From Aliihoeflea sp023389195 (GTDB lineage: Bacteria > Pseudomonadota > Alphaproteobacteria > Rhizobiales > Rhizobiaceae): a DNA stretch of 64,000 nucleotides. The notes beneath the pieces are model-generated. The model had not been told where the DNA came from. It saw nothing but the letters and a program-made list of their open reading frames with translations, and did no database searches. Within the stretch, counting starts at the first letter, position 1. Each line of letters starts with the position of its first letter. The position numbers were made by a program, and so were the translations under genes. Shown here in pieces: positions 8,743 to 16,878 of the stretch. The stretch is taken from assembly GCA_023389195.1 (NCBI GenBank), contig JAEWET010000004.1:36452-100451 (forward strand). The letters are read 5' to 3'.

Positions 8743-8982
8743 GCCGGACCTCCTCCAACGTCAGCTTTTCGCGGATATTGGCCTCGAGCGATGAACATTC
8801 GGTTAGACTTGGCCCGAACTTTTGCTCTAGCCGGCGCGATTGACGTTAACCGGGTGCGAAAATCCAGATTCTCCAGGCTTTACAAACCGAAACGCAGGTT
8901 GGAATATCGCCGCCAATCCGGGCTCATTCAGATCCGGGCGAACTTAAAACTCAGGAACACTCTCCAAAGGGAGGCATATCAT

Positions 8983-10185
8983 ATGTCCAATTTCCGCAAG
9001 ATCTTCGCCGCTTCGGTGGCTGGCGCCGCGCTTCTTGCCGCTGGTGCCGCTTCCGCGCAGGAAGAGATCAATGTCGGCATCATTCTCGGCTTCACCGGCC
9101 CGCTCGAAAGCATCACGCCGGGCATGGCCGCCAGCGCCGAACTCGCCTTCAACGAAGTCAATGAGAGCGGCCTTCTGCTCGACGGTGCGACGCTGAAGCC
9201 GGTCCGCGCGGACTCGACCTGCATCGATAACGCCGCCGCGACGGCCGCCGCCGAACGCCTCGTCACCACCGACAACGTCGCCGCCATCATGGGCGCCGAC
9301 TGCTCGGGCGTGACGATCGGCATCGCCAACGGCGTCGCCGTGCCGAACGGCCTCGTCATGGTCTCGCCTTCGGCCACTTCGCCGGCGCTCTCGACGATCG
9401 AGGACAACGACTACTTCTTCCGCACCGCACCTTCCGATGCGCGCCAGGGCGAAGTTCTGACGGAAGTCCTGACCTCGCAGGACATCACCTCGGTCGCCGT
9501 TTCCTACACCAACAACGACTACGGCAAGGGCTTCTCCGACGCCTTCGTCGCCGCCTTCGAGGCGGCCGGCGGCTCGGTCACGATCGCAGCCCCGCATGAT
9601 GACGGCAAGGGCGACTACTCGGCCGAAGTCGGCGCACTCGCCGCTGCCGGCGGCGATGTTCTCGTCGTTCTCGGCTATGTCGACCAGGGCGGCGTCGGCA
9701 TCATCCGCTCGGCGGTCGACACCGGCGCGTTCGATCGCTTCGCGCTCGGCGACGGCATGTACGGCCAGAGCCTGATCGACGCCATCGGCGACGACCTCGA
9801 GGGCACGATCGGCGTTCTGCCGGGCGCCGAAGGCGAAGGCTCGGAAATGTTCGCGACCATCGCCGGCGAAGCCGACATCGACCCGACCAGCTCCTACACC
9901 GGTGAAAGCTACGACGCCGGCGCGCTGATCGCACTGGCCATCCAGAAGGCCGGCTCGGCCGACCGCACCGCCATCCGCGACGCGCTTCTCGAAGTCGCCA
10001 ATGGCCCCGGCGAGCCGATCCTCCCGGGTGAACTGGCCAAGGGCCTGCAGATCCTCAAGGACGGCGGCGATGTCGACTATGTCGGCGTCACCAATGTCGA
10101 GCTGATCGGCCCCGGCGAAGCCGCTGGCACCTACCGCGAATACGTCGTCGAAGGCGGCGAGTTCAAGACGGTCGGCTATCGCTGA
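8983..10185 (+). CDS. ABC transporter substrate-binding protein, branched-chain amino acid type
   Basis: 400 residues with a Sec signal peptide (MSNFRKIFAASVAGAALLAAGAASA length 25, cleavage before QEEINVG). The mature protein is a type I periplasmic-binding fold of the LivJ/amide family: GIILGFTGPLE at the start, a two-cysteine pair in the first lobe (STCIDNA and GADCSG), and YGKGFSDAF in the second. Substrates of this family include leucine, isoleucine, valine, other amino acids and amides; the exact one is unknown. GGGAGG precedes the ATG. A terminator follows, so it can be made in excess over the downstream transport machinery. Confidence 0.9.
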   Translation: MSNFRKIFAASVAGAALLAAGAASAQEEINVGIILGFTGPLESITPGMAASAELAFNEVNESGLLLDGATLKPVRADSTCIDNAAATAAAERLVTTDNVAAIMGADCSGVTIGIANGVAVPNGLVMVSPSATSPALSTIEDNDYFFRTAPSDARQGEVLTEVLTSQDITSVAVSYTNNDYGKGFSDAFVAAFEAAGGSVTIAAPHDDGKGDYSAEVGALAAAGGDVLVVLGYVDQGGVGIIRSAVDTGAFDRFALGDGMYGQSLIDAIGDDLEGTIGVLPGAEGEGSEMFATIAGEADIDPTSSYTGESYDAGALIALAIQKAGSADRTAIRDALLEVANGPGEPILPGELAKGLQILKDGGDVDYVGVTNVELIGPGEAAGTYREYVVEGGEFKTVGYR

Positions 10186-10210
10186 TCTGACGGCGGTCGT
10201 GTAAGATTAT

Positions 10211-10240
10211 GGCCCGGCGACGACCTCGCCGGGCCATTTT
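10211..10240 (+). terminator. terminator after the ABC binding-protein gene
   Basis: GGCCCGGCGA pairs with TCGCCGGGCC around CGACC and is followed by ATTTTCG. It separates the binding-protein gene from the ATPase and permease genes, although read-through is likely since they form one transporter. Confidence 0.85.
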
Positions 10241-10412
10241 CGTTCAAAATGGTCGCACCCACGGGTGTGTTTGGGTCGCGCACTCGACTTTTACGTTTGC
10301 ACTCGCTATTGGCGCTCCCACGAATTGCGGGGCGTCAGGCCGTAGCCCTGCAGATCCAACGAGGAGAGGCGTCAGGAACCGAGGCGACAGCCGGAGCGCA
10401 TGCGCGCTGCAA

Positions 10413-10435
10413 GGCTCGCCTCGCGGATGCGAGCC
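10413..10435 (+). other. leader hairpin ahead of the liv ATPase/permease genes
   Basis: The 298-base stretch between the binding-protein gene and the first ATPase gene holds the terminator above and then about 240 bases with no convincing gene. Within it, GGCTCGC and GCGAGCC form a 7-bp hairpin about 50 bases before the ATPase start. No uridine tail follows, so it is a leader structure rather than a terminator. A promoter for the downstream genes probably lies in 10241-10400, but I see no strong consensus. Confidence 0.4.
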
Positions 10436-10483
10436 CCTCTCACGACGGCACAATCAAGAAAAACCTCGGCCGAGGGGAATTGC

Positions 10484-11281
10484 ATGATCAAGGTAGACGA
10501 TCTGCATATGCACTTTGGAGGCATCAAGGCGGTCGATGGCGCAAGCATCGAAATCGCCAAGGGCTCCATCACGGGCCTGATCGGCCCGAATGGCGCCGGC
10601 AAGACGACGCTCTTCAACGTGATCGCAGGCCATTACAAACCCACCTCCGGAAAAGTCTGGCTCGACGGCCAGGATATCACCGGAATGCCGCCGCACGAGC
10701 TCTTCCACATGGGGCTCCTGCGCACCTTCCAGATCGCCCACGAATTCTCGACGCTGACGGTGCGCGAAAACCTGATGATGGTGCCGCCCGCACAGCCCGG
10801 CGAGACGCTGGTCGACGTGTGGCTGCGCCCCTCCAAGGTGCGCGAGCGCGAGGCCGAGGTGCGCAAGCGCGCCGACGAGGTGATCGAATTCCTCGAAATC
10901 AGCCACGTCGCCGACGAACTGGCCGGAAACCTGTCCGGCGGCCAGAAGAAGCTCCTGGAGCTCGGCCGCACCATGATGGTCGACGCCAAGATCGTGTTCC
11001 TCGACGAGGTCGGCGCGGGCGTCAACCGCACGCTCCTGAACACGCTGGGCGACGCCATCGTGCGGCTCAACAAGGAACGCGGATACACCTTCTGCATGAT
11101 CGAGCACGACATGGACTTCATCGGCCGCCTTTGCGACCCGGTGATCGTCATGGCCGAGGGCCGCGTGCTGGTCGAGGGCAAGGTCGACGAGGTCAAGGCC
11201 AACGAGCAGGTCATCGAGGCCTATCTCGGCACCGGCCTCAAGCAGCGGCCGCCCAAGGCCAAGCAGGGAGGTGCCGCATGA
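10484..11281 (+). CDS. ABC transporter ATP-binding protein, LivG-like
   Basis: 265 residues. Walker A GPNGAGKT is at 34-41, the signature LSGGQKK near 150, and the Walker B region reads KIVFLDEVGAGVN. The catalytic Glu follows the Asp, but the usual Pro (DEP) is Val. The spacing of the TFQIAHEF Q-loop and EHDMDFI switch His is as in LivG. It energises import together with the following LivF-like ATPase. AGGGG lies 7 bases before the ATG. Its stop overlaps the next start (ATGA). Confidence 0.92.
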   Translation: MIKVDDLHMHFGGIKAVDGASIEIAKGSITGLIGPNGAGKTTLFNVIAGHYKPTSGKVWLDGQDITGMPPHELFHMGLLRTFQIAHEFSTLTVRENLMMVPPAQPGETLVDVWLRPSKVREREAEVRKRADEVIEFLEISHVADELAGNLSGGQKKLLELGRTMMVDAKIVFLDEVGAGVNRTLLNTLGDAIVRLNKERGYTFCMIEHDMDFIGRLCDPVIVMAEGRVLVEGKVDEVKANEQVIEAYLGTGLKQRPPKAKQGGAA

Positions 11282-11982
11282 GCTTTCTCATCGGCGAGAA
11301 CATGACCGGCGGCTATGGCGGCGCGGACATTCTCCACTCCTGCACCATCGCCGTCGACAAGGGCGAAATCGCCGTCATCGTCGGCCCCAACGGTGCCGGC
11401 AAGTCGACCGCCATGAAGGCGATGTTCGGCATGCTGGGCCTGCGCGAAGGCCAAGTGCGCCTCGGCGAAAAGGACATCACCAAGCTTTCGCCGCAGGACC
11501 GCGTCGTGGCCGGCATGGGCTTCGTGCCGCAGACCTCGAACGTCTTCGTCACGATGACCGTCCAGGAAAACCTGGAAATGGGCGCCTACATCCGCAAGGA
11601 CGACTTTTCCGACACGATGGCGCAGGTCTTCGACCTGTTCCCGATCCTGAAGGAAAAGCGCAGGCAGCCGGCCGGCGAACTGTCGGGCGGCCAGCGCCAG
11701 CAGGTGGCCGTCGGCCGCGCACTGATGACGCAGCCCTCCGTGCTGATGCTCGACGAGCCGACGGCCGGCGTTTCGCCGATCGTCATGGACGAACTCTTCG
11801 ACCGCATTCTCGACGTTGCCGCCACCGGCATCGCCGTGATGATGGTCGAGCAGAATGCGCGTCAGGCGCTCGCCATCGCCGATCGCGGCTATGTGCTCGT
11901 CCAGGGCCGAAACCGCTTCACCGACACCGGCGAAGCCCTTCTCGCCAATCCCGAGGTTCGCGCCTCGTTCCTGGGAGGTTGA
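11278..11982 (+). CDS. ABC transporter ATP-binding protein, LivF-like
   Basis: 234 residues, the typical LivF length. Walker A GPNGAGKST is at 36-44, the Q-loop in GFVPQTSNVF, signature ELSGGQRQQVAVGRAL and Walker B SVLMLDEPTAGVSP, followed by VEQNARQALAIADRGYVL, the classical LivF switch-His/VEQN segment (here VEQN in place of EH). GGAGG precedes the ATG by 6 bases. It overlaps the LivG-like gene by four bases and is two bases from the permease gene, so all four transport genes are one operon. Confidence 0.94.
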   Translation: MSFLIGENMTGGYGGADILHSCTIAVDKGEIAVIVGPNGAGKSTAMKAMFGMLGLREGQVRLGEKDITKLSPQDRVVAGMGFVPQTSNVFVTMTVQENLEMGAYIRKDDFSDTMAQVFDLFPILKEKRRQPAGELSGGQRQQVAVGRALMTQPSVLMLDEPTAGVSPIVMDELFDRILDVAATGIAVMMVEQNARQALAIADRGYVLVQGRNRFTDTGEALLANPEVRASFLGG

Positions 11983-11984
11983 CG

Positions 11985-12986
11985 ATGGACTTTCTCAACG
12001 CCCTCGTCATGTTCGCCAACTTCGTGTTCCTGCCGGGCCTCGCCTATGGCGCGCAGCTCGCGCTCGGTGCGCTCGGGATCACGCTGGTCTTCGGCATCCT
12101 GCGCTTCTCCAACTTCGCCCATGGCGACCTGATGGCCTTCGGCACCATGATCACCATTCTGGTGACCTGGTGGCTGATCTCGATGGGGGTCACGCTCGGG
12201 CCATTGCCGACGGCGCTCCTGGCGTTGCCGATCGGCATTATCGGCGCCGTCATCATGGCGCTGATCATCGACCGGACGGTCTTCCGCTTCTACCGCCAGC
12301 AGCGATCCGCATCGATCGTGCTGGTCATGGCGTCGGTCGGCGTCATGTTCATCCTCAACGGCATCGTTCGCCTCATCATCGGGCCGAACGAGCAGCGCTT
12401 CGCCGATGGCGAGCGCTTCCTGATCACCGTCCGCGAGTTCCGCGAGTGGACGGGGCTCGCCGAGGGGCTGGCGATCCGCCTTCCGGTCGCGATCACCGTC
12501 ATCGTGGCGGTCGTCGTGGTCGTCGCGCTGTTCTGGTTCCTCACCTATTCGCGCACCGGCAAGGCCATGCGCGCATATTCGGACAATGAGGATCTGGCGC
12601 TGCTCTCGGGCATCGATCCCGACAAGGTGGTTCGCGTCACCTGGGTGATCGCGGCGGCGCTGGCGACGATCGCCGGCGTGCTCTACGGCCTCGACAAGAG
12701 CTTCCGCCCCTTCACCTATTTCCAGCTCCTGCTGCCGATGTTCGCGGCCGCCATCGTCGGCGGCATCGGACAACCGATCGGCGCCATCGCCGGCGGGTTC
12801 GTCGTCGCCTTCTCCGAGGTGACGCTGACCTATGCCTACAAGCGGGTGCTCGAATATATGGGCTTTGCGCCCGACGGGCTCGTCCAGCTTCTGTCGACCG
12901 AATACAAGTTCGCGATTTCCTTCGTGATCCTCGTCATCGTCCTGTTGATTAGACCGACGGGCATTTTCCGGGGGAGAGTGCTGTGA
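11985..12986 (+). CDS. branched-chain amino acid-type ABC permease, LivH-like
   Basis: 333 residues with eight or so membrane helices. FGILRFSNFAHGDLMAFG in the first third is the LivH signature, and the EAA-like cytoplasmic loop is found at KAMRAYSDNEDLALLSGIDPDKV. It forms the channel with the LivM-like subunit. A GGAGG site lies 6 bases before the ATG. The stop overlaps the GTG start of the next gene. Confidence 0.93.
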   Translation: MDFLNALVMFANFVFLPGLAYGAQLALGALGITLVFGILRFSNFAHGDLMAFGTMITILVTWWLISMGVTLGPLPTALLALPIGIIGAVIMALIIDRTVFRFYRQQRSASIVLVMASVGVMFILNGIVRLIIGPNEQRFADGERFLITVREFREWTGLAEGLAIRLPVAITVIVAVVVVVALFWFLTYSRTGKAMRAYSDNEDLALLSGIDPDKVVRVTWVIAAALATIAGVLYGLDKSFRPFTYFQLLLPMFAAAIVGGIGQPIGAIAGGFVVAFSEVTLTYAYKRVLEYMGFAPDGLVQLLSTEYKFAISFVILVIVLLIRPTGIFRGRVL

Positions 12987-14302
12987 GCAATCGAAACCGC
13001 ATCATCGTCCTTTATTCGATCATGGCGGGCCTGCTGCTGCTCGTCGGCTTCGGGCAGAGCTGGACGCTCAGCTTCACGATCCTCAATCTGTGCCTGATCT
13101 CGGCGATCATGGCGCTCGGCGTGAACATCCAGTGGGGCTATGCCGGCCTTTTCAACGTCGGCATCATGGGCTTTGCGGCGCTGGGCGGCCTCGCCGGCAT
13201 CGTCGTCTCCATGCCGCCCGTTCCCGGCGCATGGGAAGCGGGCGGGACGGGCATCGGCCTGACGATCGTCGCGCTGGTCGGCACGGTCGGCCTGATCGTC
13301 CTTGCCCGCAAGAACATCCACGGCAAAAAGGGCAATTTCGTCGCGATCCTGATCGCGGTGGCGGGCTATTTCGTCATCCGCCATTTCTTCGATCCGGCCG
13401 TCGCCGCGATCGAGGGCTATGATGCGGCCCGCACCGGCTATCTGGGCGGCCTCGGCCTGCCGATCATCTTCTCCTGGCTCGTCGGCGGCGTCTTCGCCGC
13501 GGGCGCGGCCTGGATGGTGGGCAAGATCGCGCTCGGCCTTCGCGCCGACTACCTCGCGATCGCCACGCTCGGCATTTCGGAAATCATCATCGCCATCCTG
13601 CGCAACGAGGAATGGCTGACCCGCGGCGTCAAGAACGTCTCGGGCCTGCCGCGCCCCGTCGCCTACGAGGTGCAATTGCAGCAGGCACCGTGGTTCCTCG
13701 ACCTCGCAACGACGTTGAACCTGAACCCGGTCTTCGCGTCGGCGCTTTATGTGCGGCTCTCCTACGCGATCCTGTTCGCCATCGTGCTGATCATCATCAT
13801 GTTCCTCGCCGAGCGGGCGCTGAATTCGCCCTGGGGCCGCATGATGCGTGCGATCCGCGACAATCGCGACGCGGCCGAAGCGATGGGCAAGGACGTGACC
13901 CGGCGCCATCTGCAGGTCTTCATCCTCGGCTCGGCGGTGGTCGGCATCGCCGGCGCCATGCTGACGACGCTCGACGGCCAGTTCACGCCCGGCCAGTACC
14001 AGCCGCTGCGCTTCACCTTCCTGATCTGGGTGATGGTGATCGTCGGCGGCTCCGGCAACAATTGGGGCGCGGTGCTTGGCGGCTTCCTGATCTGGTTCGT
14101 CTGGGTCGAGGCCGAACCGGTCGGCGGCTGGGTGATGTCGGTCCTGACCTCGGGCATGGACGCCTCGAACCCGGTTCGGGCGCAACTCGTCGACGCCGCA
14201 CCCTATATGCGGCCGCTGATGATGGGCCTGATCCTGCTCCTGTGCCTGCGCTTCAGCCCGCGCGGGCTGATCCCCGAGCGCATATCCCGGGCAAGGCACT
14301 GA
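12983..14302 (+). CDS. branched-chain amino acid-type ABC permease, LivM-like
   Basis: 439 residues starting at GTG (GTGA overlap with the upstream stop, GGGAG a few bases before). About ten membrane helices. NIQWGYAGLFNVGIMGFAALG and the EAA loop MRAIRDNRDAAEAMGKDVTRRHL are LivM signatures. Compared with E. coli LivM the protein carries an extra 60-80 residues between the first helices (about 95-165: the KNIHGKKGN loop plus one helix). A strong terminator follows immediately. Confidence 0.92.
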   Translation: MSNRNRIIVLYSIMAGLLLLVGFGQSWTLSFTILNLCLISAIMALGVNIQWGYAGLFNVGIMGFAALGGLAGIVVSMPPVPGAWEAGGTGIGLTIVALVGTVGLIVLARKNIHGKKGNFVAILIAVAGYFVIRHFFDPAVAAIEGYDAARTGYLGGLGLPIIFSWLVGGVFAAGAAWMVGKIALGLRADYLAIATLGISEIIIAILRNEEWLTRGVKNVSGLPRPVAYEVQLQQAPWFLDLATTLNLNPVFASALYVRLSYAILFAIVLIIIMFLAERALNSPWGRMMRAIRDNRDAAEAMGKDVTRRHLQVFILGSAVVGIAGAMLTTLDGQFTPGQYQPLRFTFLIWVMVIVGGSGNNWGAVLGGFLIWFVWVEAEPVGGWVMSVLTSGMDASNPVRAQLVDAAPYMRPLMMGLILLLCLRFSPRGLIPERISRARH

Positions 14303-14310
14303 AACTGAAA

Positions 14311-14336
14311 AAGGGCGCTGCGAGGCGCCCTTTTTC
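14311..14336 (+). terminator. terminator of the liv operon
   Basis: AAGGGCGC and GCGCCCTT form an 8-bp stem with a short loop (TGCGAG region), followed by TTTTT. It lies 9 bases after the permease stop. Confidence 0.9.
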
Positions 14337-14361
14337 TATTTCCAGGCGCCGAATGCGCCCG

Positions 14362-14477
14362 CTCCACCGCCTTAGGCGGTCCCCCTCCCCCGCTTCGCAG
14401 GGGAGGACCAATCTTCGGAGCCGGACGCAGCCCTCGATCCTCCCCCGTTTACGGGGGAGGTGGCCCGCAGGGTCGGA
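14362..14477. repeat. cluster of GC-rich palindromic intergenic repeats
   Basis: Two hairpins of the same family occur in a row: CCTCCCC...GGGGAGG (14384-14406) and CCTCCCCCG...CGGGGGAGG (14439-14460). They are flanked by the imperfect palindrome ACCGCCTTAGGCGGT (14366-14380) and the tail GGTCGGAGGGGG. This style of CCTCCCCC-stem repeat is common and multicopy between genes of many GC-rich alphaproteobacteria. It lies between convergent genes, after the liv terminator and before the tlpA stop. Confidence 0.7.
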
Positions 14478-14489
14478 GGGGGCGTCCGC

Positions 14490-15164
14490 TCACATGGCAG
14501 CTTCGATGAGGTTTTTGGCATCTTCGCTCGCCCATTCGGCCGGGCCGTTCATGTGGCCGAGAAGGCAGCCATCGGCATCGACGAGCAGCGTGACCGGAAG
14601 GCCGACGGCGAGGTTGCGACGCTTCAGATCGTTGAAGAGACCGAGCGTGTTGTCGCGGTAGTAGGCAAGACGGTCGACACCGGTTTCCTCGAGGAACGCC
14701 TTCGGCTTGGTGTCGTCGCCGGTGTCGATGTTGACCGCGACGACTTCGAAGTCCTCGCCACCCAACTCGGCCTGGAGCTGGTTCAGCGCTGGCATTTCCT
14801 CGCGGCACGGCGCGCACCAAGTCGCCCAGAGGTTGACCAGCGTCACCTTGCCGAGATCGGAAAGCCGCATCGGCTGGCCGTTTGGATCATTGAAGGCGAT
14901 GTCGGAGACGAGGCGCGGCGGATCGGCCGGCAGCATCGCCGCCACCTCGCCGGTGATCAGCGGATCGATTGCGGCGACCGCCTCGGTCTTCGCCGCGCAG
15001 GCGGCGATGGCCTGGGGATCGGGCGCGCTGCCCGCCACCATCGGCGCATTGTTGCCAGAAGGGCCGCCCATCACGTATACGCCGAGCGCACCGGCAAGAA
15101 CGCCGGCGACGGCCGCGATCCCGATCAGCCGGCCCGCCGGAAGGTTCGATTTGCCATCAGCCAT
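14490..15164 (-). CDS. tlpA: TlpA-family membrane-anchored thiol:disulfide oxidoreductase
   Basis: 224 residues. An N-terminal hydrophobic anchor (about 12-33) is followed by a Pro/Ala linker and a thioredoxin fold with the active site WCAPC near residue 115 and the cis-Pro loop VGLPVTLLVD. TlpA-type proteins reduce apo-cytochrome c or copper chaperones in the periplasm and support cytochrome oxidase assembly. GGAG is 8 bases before the ATG. It is divergent from argH with only 30 bases between the two starts, an arrangement usual in rhizobia. Confidence 0.9.
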   Translation of the reverse strand: MADGKSNLPAGRLIGIAAVAGVLAGALGVYVMGGPSGNNAPMVAGSAPDPQAIAACAAKTEAVAAIDPLITGEVAAMLPADPPRLVSDIAFNDPNGQPMRLSDLGKVTLVNLWATWCAPCREEMPALNQLQAELGGEDFEVVAVNIDTGDDTKPKAFLEETGVDRLAYYRDNTLGLFNDLKRRNLAVGLPVTLLVDADGCLLGHMNGPAEWASEDAKNLIEAAM

Positions 15165-15194
15165 ATGTCTATCTCCGGGGATGCGGATATCACG

Positions 15195-16616
15195 ATGAGC
15201 GAAAAGAAGGCCAGCAACCAGATGTGGGGCGGACGATTTGCCTCGGGTCCCGCCGCCATCATGGAAGCGATCAACGCCTCGATCGGCTTCGACAGTAAGC
15301 TGTACGCGCAGGATATAAGCGGCTCGCTGGCGCAGGCCGACATGCTGGCAAAGACCGGCATCATTTCGGCCGCCGACCGCGACAAGATCGCGCAAGGGCT
15401 GAACCAAATCCTCGGGGAGATCGAAGCCGGCACGTTCGAGTTCTCGGCCCGGCTCGAAGACATCCACATGAATGTCGAGGCGCGGCTCGCCGACCTGATC
15501 GGCCCGGCCGCCGGACGGCTGCACACCGCGCGCTCGCGCAACGACCAGGTGGCGACGGATTTCCGCCTCTGGGTGAAGGAGGAGCTGCAGCGCACCGATG
15601 CCGCTCTCGTCCGCCTGATCGAGACGTTCCTGAAGCGCGCGGAAGAACATGCCGCGACCGTCATGCCCGGCTTCACCCATCTTCAGACGGCGCAGCCGGT
15701 GACCTTCGGCCATCACTGCATGGCCTATGTCGAGATGTTCGGTCGCGATCTGTCGCGCGTGCGGGACGCGATGCAACGCATGGATGAAAGCCCACTCGGC
15801 GCCGCCGCGCTCGCCGGCACAGGCTTTCCGATCGACCGCGCGATGACGGCGAAGGCGCTCGGCTTCCGCGAGCCGACGCGCAACTCGATCGACACCGTCT
15901 CGGATCGCGACTTCGCGCTCGAATTCCTCTCCACTGCGGCGATCTGCGCGACGCATCTGTCGCGGCTGGCCGAAGAGATCGTCATCTGGTCGACGCCGCA
16001 ATTCGGCTTCGTGCGCCTGTCCGACCAGTTCTCGACCGGTTCCTCGATCATGCCGCAGAAGAAGAACCCGGACGCCGCCGAACTCATCCGCGCGAAGACC
16101 GGTCGCATCAACGGCCACATGATCGCGCTTTTGACCGTGATGAAGGGCCTGCCGCTGGCCTATTCCAAGGACATGCAGGAAGACAAGGAGGCCGTCTTCG
16201 ACGCGGCCGAAACGCTCGACCTGATGATCGCGGCGATGACGGGCATGATCGCCGACATGGAGATCCAGACCGCGGCGATGAAGAAGGCGGCCGGCGCGGG
16301 CTATTCGACCGCCACCGACCTTGCCGACTGGCTGGTACGCGAGGCGGGCCTGCCCTTCCGGGAGGCGCATCACGTGACCGGTCGCGCCGTGGCGCTCGCC
16401 GAAAGCCGCAAGGTGACGCTCGACCGGCTGACCATCGACGAGCTGAAATCCATCGACGAGCGCATCACCGACGGCATCTTCCAGGTGCTCTCCGTTCAGG
16501 CCTCGGTGAAGAGCCGCACCTCCTTCGGCGGCACCGCCCCTCAGGAAGTGCGCCGCCAGATCCGCTACTGGACGAAGCGCCTGAAACAGGATGCAACGAA
16601 GCGCAAAAACCGCTAA
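15195..16616 (+). CDS. argH: argininosuccinate lyase
   Basis: 473 residues. Last step of arginine synthesis: argininosuccinate to arginine and fumarate. The N-terminus NQMWGGRFASGP, the substrate-binding HTARSRNDQVATD and the fumarase/aspartase superfamily signature GSSIMPQKKNPD (about 282-293, containing the mobile catalytic Ser) are all present. An alternative in-frame ATG at 15165 would add ten residues but has no better ribosome site. It heads an argH-lptM-lysA cluster. Confidence 0.96.
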   Translation: MSEKKASNQMWGGRFASGPAAIMEAINASIGFDSKLYAQDISGSLAQADMLAKTGIISAADRDKIAQGLNQILGEIEAGTFEFSARLEDIHMNVEARLADLIGPAAGRLHTARSRNDQVATDFRLWVKEELQRTDAALVRLIETFLKRAEEHAATVMPGFTHLQTAQPVTFGHHCMAYVEMFGRDLSRVRDAMQRMDESPLGAAALAGTGFPIDRAMTAKALGFREPTRNSIDTVSDRDFALEFLSTAAICATHLSRLAEEIVIWSTPQFGFVRLSDQFSTGSSIMPQKKNPDAAELIRAKTGRINGHMIALLTVMKGLPLAYSKDMQEDKEAVFDAAETLDLMIAAMTGMIADMEIQTAAMKKAAGAGYSTATDLADWLVREAGLPFREAHHVTGRAVALAESRKVTLDRLTIDELKSIDERITDGIFQVLSVQASVKSRTSFGGTAPQEVRRQIRYWTKRLKQDATKRKNR

Positions 16617-16653
16617 AGACGAAACTCAAATCGCATCGATCCGGACGGGCTTC

Positions 16654-16866
16654 ATGGCATCTGGCAGACTTTTCGTATCCGTCGCGCTCCTGACGGCCAT
16701 CGCCATGAGCGTCGCCGCCTGCGGGCGGCGCGGGCCGCTCGACACGCCCTACGAGGCCGCAGTCGAGGCACGGCAGGAAGCGATCGACAATGATGTGAGC
16801 CCTGTTCCGCCGCAGCCCGAACGGCCGGTCCGCGATCGTCCGTTCATCCTCGACAGCCTCCTTTAG
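16654..16866 (+). CDS. lptM: LptM-like small lipoprotein
   Basis: 70 residues: a lipoprotein signal peptide ending in a lipobox (SVAAC, Cys about 23) followed at once by GRRGPLDTP, the CGxxGPLxxP motif that defines LptM (YifL). In E. coli LptM helps LptD fold in the outer membrane to build the lipopolysaccharide translocon. The Pro-rich tail is unstructured. The position between argH and lysA is the usual one. The Shine-Dalgarno site is weak, so translation may depend on upstream coupling. Confidence 0.82.
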   Translation: MASGRLFVSVALLTAIAMSVAACGRRGPLDTPYEAAVEARQEAIDNDVSPVPPQPERPVRDRPFILDSLL

Positions 16867-16878
16867 ACAGCCGCGCCC

